Shown one piece after another: positions 46,850 through 58,095 of a stretch of 64,000 nt of DNA. How positions within the stretch are numbered: the first letter of the stretch is position 1; the number at the start of each line of letters is the position of its first letter. Origin of the DNA: Imbricaverruca yamaguchii. Lineage: Eukaryota; Arthropoda; Thecostraca; Neoverrucidae. Below the pieces are notes generated by a model, which saw only the letters and a program-made list of their open reading frames with translations, was not told the DNA's origin and made no database searches. The position numbers and the translations under genes are program-made. Location of the stretch: contig JAOTOL010001622.1 of assembly GCA_034440575.1 (NCBI GenBank), positions 2,540,501-2,604,500 on the forward strand. Reading direction: 5' to 3'.

Positions 46850-47290
46850 GCGGCACCGTCCGCGATGGCGGCGGTGATGATTCGGCCGTTATTTAGTGAG
46901 AGCTCGGCCCGGCGGCACGATGGATGGCACCAGCGTGGGCTCTGATCCGCTCGGTTTTATTAGGTCTTCTGACAGGCAGCCGGGTCCGTTTTGGCAGTCG
47001 TAGATCATTCGGGTGGGCGCGTTGCCGCCCGGCCCCGGCGCCACGGCTCCGCATCGGCTCGGCAACACTGAGCCTCGTCGAGTGATGCGTGCGCTGTGGC
47101 TTCCGCATTTTGTTTTGTCGCCACTCTGCCCGACGTCCAAGCGGGCGCGTCCGAGCCCAGTCTGTGCAGGTACGCAGACGTGGATGGCGATGCCGTGCGG
47201 TCAGACGGCAGGGTGTGTAGTATGGCTGTAAGTACGCAGACGTGGATGGCGATACGTACATGGTCGGCGGCAGCGGGGCCGGCAGCGTGG
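46850..47290. other. CpG island-like segment, with a 60-bp direct repeat
   Basis: CpG-dense DNA surrounded by AT-richer sequence. Text gtacgcagacgtggatggcg occurs at about 47171 and again at 47231, a 60-bp spacing. A minus frame (47060-46889) reads YDCQNGPGCLSEDLIKPSG and ends at a stop in plausible coding style. A plus ATG at 46919 has a good context but a very short frame. Neither has a recognised family. Confidence 0.4.
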
Positions 47291-49139
47291 CAGTAGCGAT
47301 GGACGTTATGGACTTTGGACGTTATAGACTCTGCATGTTATGATATAGCCCCGTCCACGAGTCGTCAGTTCCGACTCGCGTGACAACCGAGACCTAGTCG
47401 TGGAGCCACGCGACACCAGAATTTTGGAATGCATTTTTTTTTGCGGCGATGTGCCCGCTAAGCAGGGAGCACGAACGGGCAGCTGTGTCAGGACGAGATG
47501 TATTCATTCTATAGCTGAGATGCCACAAGGTGGTTGTCTGAACTGTCGGTTGATAGCCAACGTCAGGATTTTTCCATTTGCTTGCTAGTAAGAACATATC
47601 ATGCACTTACATCTCCCGAACGAAACTCCAAACAGCACATTTCGTCATATTCGCGTATATCTACCTCCCTTATAATTTCCAATCTAACCGTTCTAATGCG
47701 GAAGTTACGACACGATAAACAAGTACAACTTTCTTTAGCCTGAGAGTTATTTTAGCGATCACATCTGGAAAACAATGTTGTATTAGTGGCAATATATATT
47801 TTCTGCAATACTTTACCTGCAATACGAAGTCATATTTTCACTTTCATGCTTAAGTGTCAGAAATAAATATCGCATATTGCTTTTCGAACTACAACGAGAA
47901 ACTAGGAGCTGATTATGGAAATTATGGAGCGCATTAAGGTCCTCTCTTTTCCCCACAGGTCTCAGGAAATTCACCTGCGCTGCACATGGGCCTGGCGTGC
48001 ATAGGAGCATGCCCGCGGGGTATTTTTATTTCATCCGCCACGTCAATACAGCTTTATACTCCTGTTTTTCTCTACGAACATTTGGAACTTAACTATTCCC
48101 GTCCATTCGGCGACATCCTACAGTGAATTCGTGAAACCGTATTGCTTTGGTGGCAATTAACATGCAGATGCCATGGAAGACATTTTTCGTCAACAGTAAA
48201 TGTCATCGCCAAATACCATCGAGCTATCGAAGCCAAGCTCTAGCTCTTGTATCCGCATTGTACGTTTGAATATATTGAATATATATCGAAGGGTTCCGGT
48301 GGTTCCTACCTAAAATGCTGATTTCGAGGAAAAGTCTACATAAATCGCTGGTTTTCTTGGGATCTTCACATATTGGATCATGCCAAAATTGGATTGGAAC
48401 GATCCTTACACCCATCGCCATTATACTGATAATTCATTATTCGATGAATCTTTCACCCCTCTCCAAGAAGTTGAAAGTAACTTTCTAGACACTCCAGTAC
48501 ACACGTTCTCCACGTTAATTGTGATGGTCACACCAGTGCAATTCATCACTTCATCGGCGAAAATATCTTCATTAAAGTGCTGTTTTATGGAGCTCCCCTC
48601 CATATAATGGAGGATCCCTCCGTCCTGTTCAAAGTGCGTCTAGCCAATTTTCTCCGTGATAGTTAGGTAGAAAGGCGGCCAGAATGAGTGTCTGATCTCC
48701 GTCCCAACCGAATTACTTGTTTCGACTTCTAGCGCTTGATTTGTTCTGAGTTCATCCAAAACGAGAGTGATCGAAGTCCTTTCAGCATCCGAAATGTGGC
48801 AGGCTCACCATGCAACCGGTAAATTGATTTTCTAACCCCATTCATCGGAATAGTAGCAAAATCGGCCAGGGCATAGAGTCGTCCGCCTTCTTCTGTGTCG
48901 GTCTCGTGCTGCTGCTGTACTGCCGCACGGTCACGTCACGACGGGCCTCCCTCTTTTGACAAAAATGTTCTTACAAATGCGGATGCCCTGAACGTGAAAA
49001 CGTATAAAAACAGTGAAATTGCTATACGACAAATATCGGATTTTTTTTGCACTGAATGGAATTATCTTTACGATTGTCTACTGGTGAATCGGTGATATCT
49101 TTATTTCCATCAAAAGTGAATCATTTTGTGCGGCTAATC
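47291..49139. other. Featureless interval
   Basis: No supported gene or repeat. Confidence 0.45.
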
Positions 49140-49149
49140 TCTCTGTCTA

Positions 49150-49153
49150 TATA

Positions 49154-49222
<69 letters not shown>

Positions 49223-49290
49223 ATGCCTCTATCCCTCCCTCTCTACCTCTCCCTCTCCCTTTCTTTCCATTTCTCTCTCTCCTACCATCT
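49150..49290. repeat. (CT)n microsatellite and CT-rich flank
   Basis: A nearly pure ct run from about 49158 to 49220 is followed by degenerate ccctctc text. Confidence 0.95.
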
Positions 49291-49359
49291 ATTCCCTCTC
49301 TATCGCTGCTCACTCCATCGGCTGAGCTCTCTCTCCATCGACAGTGCTACTGCGCCGCA

Positions 49360-49930
49360 TTCCAGATGCTGCAGGAGCGCCGATCGGCGTGCAGGCAAAG
49401 TGTTGATACCCCAGTTTTTGCGAAGCAAGAATGTTATCAACCGCACTCGGGCGTGCGCGCTTTTTCGGCACAGGATGGCCCGACTGTTTGATGGCTTTTT
49501 CTGCCGGCAGCGGCAATAAATCGCGCGACACGGCGTTTTTGCGCGCTGGACCCGGTTGCGGTTGCGAGCGACGCGGAGGACTGCTGCGCCGCCGCAGGTC
49601 GCGTCCTCCGGCGGCGCTGAGGCACGTGACGCGCCGTGACGCGCCGTGACGCGGCGGCGGCGACGAGACGGCGTCGACGCTTCGCGCGCTGCCGCGCTGT
49701 CGACGACGTGTCGAGCTGGCCGACACGAGACGAAACATCGCCGGCGGGGGCGCCGCACAGCAGCGCGAGAGCCGGGCCGGCGGCCGGGCCGCAGCTCGTC
49801 GTCTCGCGGCCGGCTGCATAATTGTCGGTGCCGAGGTTCTCGACCCGGCCAGCACCGCCGGCCGGTGTATATTTCTGCGTGCAGTTTTGCGCGGCGCACA
49901 TTCCTCAGCGCCGCGTTGCCCAATCCGCCG
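49360..49930. other. Strong CpG island-like segment
   Basis: The densest CpG region of the window, with cggccggcgg-type runs and many cgcg words. All six frames are largely open from composition, so open frames prove nothing. It could be a promoter and first exon of a gene outside or spread through the window. No start codon with a recognisable protein was found. Confidence 0.5.
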
Positions 49931-50340
49931 CTGCACCGCGCAGCCAGAGGCGCGCCCAGCGCCGCCGCTCCGGGGGAGTGACCTCGATCTGCTGCCGTGT
50001 CGGCGCAGCCAGAGGCGCGCCCAGCGTCGCTGCTCCGGGGGCGATCGCGACCTCCTGCATGCTCAGGAGCGTACCTAATGCCACTTTTACAGCTGACTCG
50101 GGAGAAATATCGGGCTCTAGAGTAGCGACCTCGGCCTGGCACACGATCAAAGGCGTTCCAAGTGTTTCCGATTCCCGTGCAACGGCCAGAGGCGTCCCAA
50201 GAGTTGTCGGTTCAGTACGGGCCGACCAGACGCATGCCGAGCGTCGTCGGCCCGGGAGACGAACGGTTAGCTGCGCGTCCTGTCCGTGCCAGTGGCGTCA
50301 CCGTTTGGAGGCGAACACCGGGCACAGCAAGCGCTTCAAT
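49931..50340. repeat. Degenerate 39/65-bp GC-rich repeats
   Basis: cgcagccagaggcgcgccca occurs at 49939 and 50004 (65-bp spacing). aggcgttccaagtgt and aggcgtcccaagagt occur at 50151 and 50190 (39-bp spacing). On the minus strand this gives recurring LGTPLAV, LGTPLIV and LGAPLAA. It is an aged minisatellite at the edge of the CpG island. Confidence 0.65.
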
Positions 50341-50389
50341 ATCCTCAAGATGTCAACGTTTCAAGGGTGAAGCCAAAATTCGCTCTATG

Positions 50390-50850
50390 GGGGCTGGGTG
50401 GGGGAAGTGACCCGGTTGCGGCTGGGGGATTTTTCGGGTTATTGTGCATTGTCTAAAAATCATTCATTTTGTATTGAACATGGGCTATTTTGGCACCTCG
50501 CAGATCTTCTGCCTCTCCCCCATGATTCCAGAGGAGTGTCCCATTGCCCACCTTTCACCCTTCTTCGATCTTCTGAGGTGCCCCGCTGGTGTCCTCTGGA
50601 GGTGTGTTGGTGGCCTGCGGTGTTATTTCCTCTCTGGGATGATGGGGTCCTACCGGACCCCAAAGTCTCTGTAACCCTAAGTCCGCAAACGTCGATGTGC
50701 CCTAATTCCCACATTGCTAGCTAACCAACAGCGGGGTCCAGAAGGAGCAGCTACCGCTGGGGGTCCTCAGACCTCCACGGTGCGGGCTGGCTAGCTGAGG
50801 GAGGTGGATACCCCTTCACCTTCCCCTTGGCTACGCCCGTGCACACCTGC
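50390..50850 (-). mobile_element. Transposon-like repeat remnant
   Basis: The segment ends in ttggctacgcccgtgcac (about 50828-50845). Its complement, gcacgggcgtagccaa, is a form often seen at the ends of invertebrate DNA elements and resembles the cagtggcgtagccaaggg word at 17939. The interior is gggtcc-rich with no coding region. Confidence 0.4.
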
Positions 50851-51939
50851 CTCCGTGTGTGTCAATGGCGGTAATACACCGAAATGGAAGGCTTTGCCAT
50901 GCTGTTGTCAACACATGCAGAAGATCCCGGTTTCTGATTAATGTTGGGCAGGTAAGGAGAGATCCGCCCTCTCTAGTTTCTGTCGAACTTCTGAAAGCAA
51001 GCAGCGGGAAATGTTTAGCCTTTTTTTACAACGCCGCATGGTGAACATTGTCGAAGGCGGGGGAGGTTGCAGCTGCCCGTCTTCATCGTGCTGCTCATAT
51101 GCCTAAACCCCTAGCTTTGAAGACCTACGTTCCGAAAGTTACAGACTGAACTAAACAAACTAAAAAATATCCTTCCTGTATGGTGCGCAACTCAAGTTCG
51201 GTGTAATAGAGGCCGTAGTCATGCTGGGACTCTGTGGCTATGTGCCCCTTTCCCCACAGCAAGCCGCATGCCTCAATTCCTTTAACATTTGGGTGTGTAG
51301 CTGAGTAAAATCGGATCCGAAGGGGCTGATTCCCCCATACCGATTTCCGCTGCCTACTGCCCGGAAATAATAGCAACAAAACCGATCTCTGGATCGATGA
51401 TGTATTGAGCCCTTCGCGTAATGGCAGAGGAATCGAAGACATCACTTGAAAATATGAAAATTGAGGATTAATTATGTCTTGAGAGGTTGTATTTCTCATG
51501 ATCAGTTTGTATTTCCAGATCAGTGTTGTATTTCTCATGATCTACGATCATTGCTTAGACCGAGTTGTGGCACCGCACAAGACGTAAAAACGGCAAGTGC
51601 ACCATGGTGGATCAGACAGTGGTGACTAGTGATACTGGGTATCACAAGACAAAGACGTCATGAAGACCGTGCCCCATTGATCCATCTGGGAGATCGGAAC
51701 TCAGTATAAAAAACTCACACCACATGGGTCCATTTGGCCTTCGGTTGCCTTTTGTCAGAGAAACCTATCAGCAAATCCTCCTGTGACTTTCGCCAGTAAC
51801 GGTCCATTTAGTCATTTATTCTCTTGTTACCCGTGGTTAGGCAAAGCCAGCGATGACTATCGGGATATGAACCGCCTATCTATCGGGATTCTATCGGGAT
51901 ATGAACTCCAGCAGGTACATAAGGTGCATCCGGACAGAG
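50851..51939. other. Featureless interval
   Basis: No gene is supported. gatcagtttgtatttc-type text repeats at 51500-51542. Confidence 0.4.
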
Positions 51940-52137
51940 GACACATCTGTACAGATCACACATCCAGATAGATGACACATCCGGATAGATCACACATCTG
52001 AATAGATCACACATCTGAACAGATGGCACATCTGTACAGAGCACACATCGGACAGATCACACATCTGACAGATCACACATCAGACAGATTACACATCAAA
52101 CAGATCATACATCTGGACAGATCACAGATCTGGACTG
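51940..52137. repeat. Degenerate 15-20 bp repeat (agatcacacatctg)
   Basis: agatcacacatctgaacag-type units recur about ten times with varying length, combining cacatc and agatca blocks. Confidence 0.88.
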
Positions 52138-53175
52138 TGACATAGCAAAGAGCCACGCAAATCATGGTTTCATCGAAAGGGTGGACTAGGCAAGATCATA
52201 TTACTCAGAGTTCCTCAGATCCCATCAAGAGAAACTAAGTGTGAAAGATCTCAGAAATTTACGTGATGGCCAATTCGTCTCTTGAAGTCAACTTGACAGT
52301 AATAGTCCATTAAAATAATTAATTAATGATGTTACCAGGTAATGTTCAGGCCAGATGCTCTTCACTTGCTAGAAATTATGAGCCTTAACTCTTCCTGCAA
52401 AGATTTCATACGTAGTACATCACATTGTCCAAACATTCTAGAATTGAAGTAGATCTGCATCTTGCTGAAAGTTCTGAAGAGCAATGTAACACATTTCAAT
52501 GCAGCAGGTGGAAGAGACGAATGATGTTTTCAAAGCCTAGACATTTCTACATGATTGAATATGATATCCCTTGTTTCAGCAGCCTCAATTTCCAAGAAGT
52601 TTACTTTTTTGGCTAATTAGGCGAAAATTGTGTGATGATAACACGTCCAGCAGTCCCCAGTAGGTAGCACGTATATGCTGCTCAACACCCAGCCCTGGAC
52701 AATAGCAATCAGCTGCTGGCGTGGGATTTGGCTACATATGTGACGCTCTAGGCGATTATGATCGATATCAATTCGTTTACATCTACGAGCGCCAAACTGA
52801 CCAATTAGAGTGCAGCATTCTTGTGAAGATAGCAAGAGTAGCTTATGTCGAACGCTTAGTGTAACTGTGAGTCAGTTGGGTGGTTCATGGAGGAAGAGCC
52901 GTGAACGTAAGCCGTAAAGGGTTGTTATCGGGACGCTGCGTGGTACCCAGGTGCCAATAACCTGTAATTTTTTTTTCAGATTCCCAAAAATCCCAGGATC
53001 GCCAATACATGGAGTTGGGCAATGGGAGTTTTTAAGGTCATTGTTGTTTACGCTTCGGGCCGCTTCGGAGGTTAGTCAGCTGGCGTTATTGTCCAACCTG
53101 GCTAGATAGGCCTTGCTCAACACCGAACTTTGGTGGGCCAGTGTGTCGTAATATACGAAATTCATTTTGTTCTTA
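52138..53175. other. Featureless interval
   Basis: No gene or repeat recognised. A t-run lies at 52969-52976. Confidence 0.4.
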
Positions 53176-53425
53176 TAAAAAGTGATATTTTGACCATTTC
53201 CTCGTGCGTAAATACAAAAATATCCCCAATTCAATTATATTTGCGAATTTTCGGCTACGAGCCTTCATCAAGCAAATCAAAGCAAACACTTGACAGGATC
53301 CTAACTCAATGAGTTAGGATTATTCGCAAAGTCGCAAATTCAAATCTGAAAATTCGCAAATTGAATTGAATTGGATATTTTGTATTTACGTACGAGGAAA
53401 TGGCCAAAATGTTACTATTTATAAT
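53176..53425. mobile_element. Fold-back/MITE-like element with about 70-bp arms
   Basis: The left arm (about 53176-53255: attttgaccatttcctcgtg, cgtaaatacaaaa, caattcaatt, tttgcgaattttc) pairs with the right arm (about 53345-53425) with few mismatches. The centre holds a perfect palindrome, ctaactcaatgagttag. There is no coding capacity. Weak pairing continues some way outside the arms. Confidence 0.85.
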
Positions 53426-53866
53426 TACGATGTTCCTCCCGAAAGCACTGTCTAGCTTAAATAATTCATTTTGCTCTCTTGTATATCTTCTCACATAAGG
53501 TGCCGTTCGGATCATGTGAACGTTCCTCTACATATGAAAAGTAAAAGTTGTCTGATAGGACTCGGGAGTCAGAAGTTTTCTATTTCTTATTCTTGTCTTT
53601 CCTTCTGTGATCCCTGTCTGCTTGGCCGCCTTCGGGCTGTTCGGCGTTCGCCCTGTCCATTGTACTCAGTCGTTTCAGGGGAGGCGCGGTCACCATTCCA
53701 CTAGGCAGCGTCTATCGTTGCTTTGCGTTAATTTTTGACGAGGTAACTCAAATCAATAGCCGGGTGGATGAGGGGAAGGATGTGGATGCTTCGCGGAGTA
53801 GCAACAAATTCGGCATACGCACCACCGATATCTTTTTTTCCGGGCCTAGCTAATCGGACAATTTAC

Positions 53867-53990
53867 CCCTGCTCGAGATCAATGATGATTGTCAAGCCCC
53901 GTGCTGCAGACATTTCTGATGTGGTCCACAGGGTAAGCCAGTGTATCACCTCCCTCGCGGCAATACCACCCTTGTCTTCCCGAGCAGAAT
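53867..53990 (-). CDS. Candidate host exon, possibly CRAL-TRIO/SEC14-like
   Basis: On the minus strand a pyrimidine-rich acceptor ending catttag (53997-53991) precedes a 124-bp open segment that ends at a good donor, GTAAAT, from 53866. With two bases of the first codon supplied upstream, it reads SAREDKGG, REVIHWLTLWTTSEMS and AARGLTIIIDLEQG. The last piece resembles the part of SEC14-like domains in Trio/MCF2-type RhoGEFs where a conserved [R]GLTV-IID strand follows a helix. No neighbouring exon was found, and the resemblance is short. It could equally be a chance frame. Confidence 0.25.
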
Positions 53991-56179
53991 CTAAATGCAG
54001 GGAAGCTCAGCTGACTGTTTTGGACTACACCACAAACCACACTTTTGGATTGAGCTGGTTTTCCATGAATACTCTTGCATCATCCGATTTTTTGGTATGT
54101 TTGTATAAGAACCCACGATACTTATCAAAGTCATGGGGCTCAACTGAACCTGATTACAAAGTCTAACGTCTTTGTCGGCAGCATTATGGAGTCTAGAATT
54201 AAGAGGAAACAAGGTTTTTCTTAAATATGTCCGCTGTGAAGTCATTCCATTGTCAAATGTTATTTTTAGAGCAATCGTAATAACCCCGTTCAACTTGGCG
54301 AGGGTGCCCCGCACCGGGAGCTCGAAATGGAGGGTGGGACACCTGAGCGTGCTCCCCCGAAACACCTGTGGATTCACAGTAGCGCCAATCAGAGGAATTT
54401 GCGTCCATTCGGACGATTATTTCATGCTCTTGATCATTTTCGGCGTGAACAATTGCCCAAATTCAATTTTCTTCGGCCAATACGATGGAAACAGAGAAAG
54501 GGACCGGACCTGATACCAGTAACATCCACATTAATTAATATTTCGAAAGAGCAGAGTTGTTCGCTTTGCATCTTGACAAAAGAAAAGCATGGTTTGAGTT
54601 TGTTGTTGATGTGCTGCAACTACTCTGAATGACGACATTTCGAAGATCTTTAAAACAATACTCATTGCCTTGTCACAGGTCTTTGACAATCGTGACCTGA
54701 AATGTTCCAAGATGTGCAAAACAGATGCATCATATAGTACACAGGTTTCGTATCTCACAGTCAACTCGTTCGGTTGCTACACCGGTGTGGCAAGCCTATT
54801 CTGTAAAACACAATGTATTACAAAAAATGACATGGTGCAATATCTATTTACCCAAACAATTCGTTCTTGTTCTTGGAAAACAAACCCAAAAGGTTCAAGG
54901 TACTTAGCAGCATATCAACTGCCGGCACATCTTGTGCAGTGTTCCAGAAAAAAAAAAAACAAAATGGCTTAGAGGATCGGGCGTATGCCTGACTTCCCTG
55001 TCCTTACTAAATTTGTTTTGTTGCAAATTTCAATATAGAACAGCATTTCCCCAGACCGCCTCAGATTAAAAATAAAAACACTACGTGGACAAGCTACGAC
55101 GGAAATAGCACATTGCACGTATCATCGAAATGGATACAGTGTTGTTTAAGGAACAAGACAAGAAAGAGATGCGCGACAAATGGTACTCGGTGGTTGATAC
55201 ATTTTGATAGTTGGCCTATGGAAGTAACTTTAGTTGATATCAAGTGAATCTGCTCGATGACTTGGCCACGGGTGTTGATTTCTGGAAGTTATTGAGGGAA
55301 GGGGACACAACACATGAAGGAAATGGGTGAACCCAAATGGATTGGGGAGGGGACTCACTCTATGCGGTCCCTTGTTAAAAGTTGACTTTTTTTTTGGGGG
55401 GGGGGGGCAAAGCCTACATCAGAGTGGCACCTTCCCCCCTCAAAAGGACACTAAATAGCACCCCCGCCTTTGGTCACCATGAGTGCGCCATTCACAGTAC
55501 TCGGACACCAATCTTTAGGGAGAATGGCAACCTACCTTCCACCGGAGCCTAAGAATTTAGCAGGATTCTTTCTTCTTCATAATTTCCGTTTTCACCACCA
55601 CCGAATTCGGCAGGGAGAATGTCACAAGTCACGTTGTTTGCAGCAGCTTCTCCCACGGCCAGTCTTGTTGCATGCAACGAGGCCATGCGGCACAGTATGG
55701 GAGCGTGGCGCGCGGACCCCCCCCCCCCACCGAAGGGGATCATCGAGTTCGTTTACGACGCATGGTACTGCGGACATTATTGAGCTTTGCCAATATCTCA
55801 CGCCGCTTGGTCGGAGTCGTGCAATGATGCCAGCGACAGCCACAGTATGGAGGTTTCCAGTCAGAGGGTGGCCGATCAATGGAATAGGCTGCCTGCTGAT
55901 GTTGTAGGATGGGTGGGGTGGGGTGGGGGGTGGGGTCCTTCGTTGAATGCATAACAAAATACGGTGGACAATTTTCTTTGATTACAGGATCTTGTTTTGG
56001 GATTCTGATTGGTGGTGAATGGGGTGAAATTTACGCTAATACTTGTGCACTGTACAGGTCCTGTAAGCAGGCATGGATGAAGGAGCTTAACAATTATTGA
56101 TGGGGCATCGGTGTGGAGGAGGGTGTGCTATGCAATATCAAATAAACGGCGCTAGATACATTGGGGTAGACTTCCCACA
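53991..56179. other. Mostly featureless interval
   Basis: No supported gene. A g-run lies at 55396-55407 and a c-run at 55720-55729. gggtggggtgggg repeats lie at 55910-55934. Confidence 0.4.
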
Positions 56180-56850
56180 CGGATCTGCCACCTCCCGGAG
56201 GTTCTGCCTCTCCTGTTCCGCTCTGCGACTCTCTAGCTCTGCCGTCTGCCTGTGGCTCTGCCGCATCTGTCTACTTCGGTCATCTCTGTACGGCTCCATC
56301 GTCTCCTTCTGGTCTCTGTCGAACTCTGCCTGATTCTGCTATGTCTGCACAATTCTTCCGTCTGTCTGGTTATGCGATCTCTGTCTGGTTTCGCCATCTC
56401 AGTCGGGCTCTGTCGACTCTATCTGACTCTGCCTTCTGTCCAGTTTTGCAGACTCTGCCTGGTTCTGACAGCTGTCTGGTGCTGAGCTCTCTGTTTCGTT
56501 TGGCACCTCTGTCTGGTTCTGTTGTCCACCTGGTCCCGCCATCTCTGTCTGACTATGCCATCTCTGTCTGATTCTCCTATTCGCCTGGTTCTGTCATCTC
56601 TGTATGGTTCTGACATCTCTGTTTCGCTGTGCCATATCTGTCCGGCTCTGCTGTCCTCCTAGTTCTGCCATCTCTGTCTGGCTCTGTTATCTTTGCCTGG
56701 CTCTCCCGTCTCTGTCTGTCTCTGCTGTCCGCCTGGTTTTGTCACCCCTGTCTGGTTCTGCCGTCCCTGTCTGTCTGGCTCCGCTGTCCGCCTGTCTCTG
56801 CCGTTCGCCTTGTTCTGCCACCCCTGCCTGGCTCTGCCGTCTCTGTTCTG
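56180..56850. repeat. Degenerate ctctgtctggttctgcc repeats
   Basis: Words tctgtctggttctgccatct and close variants recur with irregular 15-35 bp spacing. It is a different array from the cttgcc repeats at 16-17 kb but similar in style. Plus frames are open and rich in S, L and C from composition. Confidence 0.75.
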
Positions 56851-57290
56851 CGCGCCGTCAGTCGGCAGTGGGGACGGTCGCAGTGGCGCAGCACCTCGCA
56901 GCTCGCAGTCTCGGCCCCGGCAGCAGCGGGTCAGACCGGCCGCCCTTCGACCCCGGCCGACACGGGCCGTTCACCTCGACACCGTCCATCAAGGTCACAT
57001 ACCGGCAGGGGCGAGCTCTCCCCTCGGCTGGCGCCGGCCGGCACGCCGTGGGGAGCAGTAAATACGCGCCGCCTCCGCTCCCCTCCCCTCCCCTCCCGGC
57101 GGCCGGCCGGCAGAAAAACGCGCGCCGCCGCGCCGACAATGCGCCGATCGCCGCGCAGCCCCCTCCCCGCCCGGCCGGCACGTGCTCCGTGCACGTGTCG
57201 CCCCCGGCGGCGTGCACGGCGCGGAGCCGGGGCGCCCGTGGCCGGCGCCCGCGGGCCCGCACTAATTCAGACCAGAAGGATTTAGTATCG
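56851..57290. other. CpG island-like segment
   Basis: CpG- and GC-rich sequence with ggccggc runs and short open frames on both strands. A promoter or first exon is possible, but none can be shown. Confidence 0.45.
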
Positions 57291-58095
57291 GAGAGAGATA
57301 TATTTTCTCGGTACTTATGCAGGCATGTCGTGGGGCAGCGATACCGGTGGCGCTGGTGAACTGTGCCGGACCTATAACTGACCGGCAGGGGCTCGGACGA
57401 AGGCGAGATGAAATAAATGTGGTCGTACTCCCTTAGTCACATTGCACTATGCGTGCTGAGGTGCGATGTGGTCAACATAGTCATTTTGCTTTGTTCTATA
57501 TTGCATTGAGCATATTACCAACTATTAACAAACGAGGAAGATGAAGTGAGATAACCCTCCCCTCTTGCTTCAAAACATTTGCTGCTAATCGTCATCGAAA
57601 TTAGTGTCTATGGGTCATTCATAAACATATCCAACGGCTTCTTGATGATAATTAGCTGCCTGCTCTACTTACCATGCTGAGCTGTGCATTTGTTTTCGAA
57701 GTTTCCCTGCGGCTCTTGGTCAACAAGACACCCGAAGTTTGAAAATAACGTTAGCTGGTTTGTGGCCAGATGGTAGTGAGCACTCCTAATTTGAAATGCT
57801 TTTTTTTTACTTTGGCTCCTCCCACAACTCCATTCAGCTAAGCAAAGTCTTGTTGCTGGGTGGAATGTGGGAGGAACTATGGTTGGGTGTTTTCAACTTG
57901 TATATATATATATATGCATATCTTTGGAAATGAAAACAGTCTTTTTAGTGCAAGCATTTCAAGTTGTACTCATATCTCAATAAGCTATATGTGATTTTCC
58001 AAAGAAGTGGCACCCAAGGAAGATGCTGGGTAAGATTCAACAAGTCCAGTCCATGCATTCGTGTTTCTGATTTGCCCTCAGTGCGATTGCAGTCT
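57291..58095. other. Featureless interval
   Basis: Contains a short (TA)n at 57900-57915. No gene is supported. Confidence 0.4.

Noticed and set aside
49300..50370. 280-residue minus and 182-residue plus frames in the CpG island
   Set aside because: Very high GC removes stop codons in all frames; no family resemblance.
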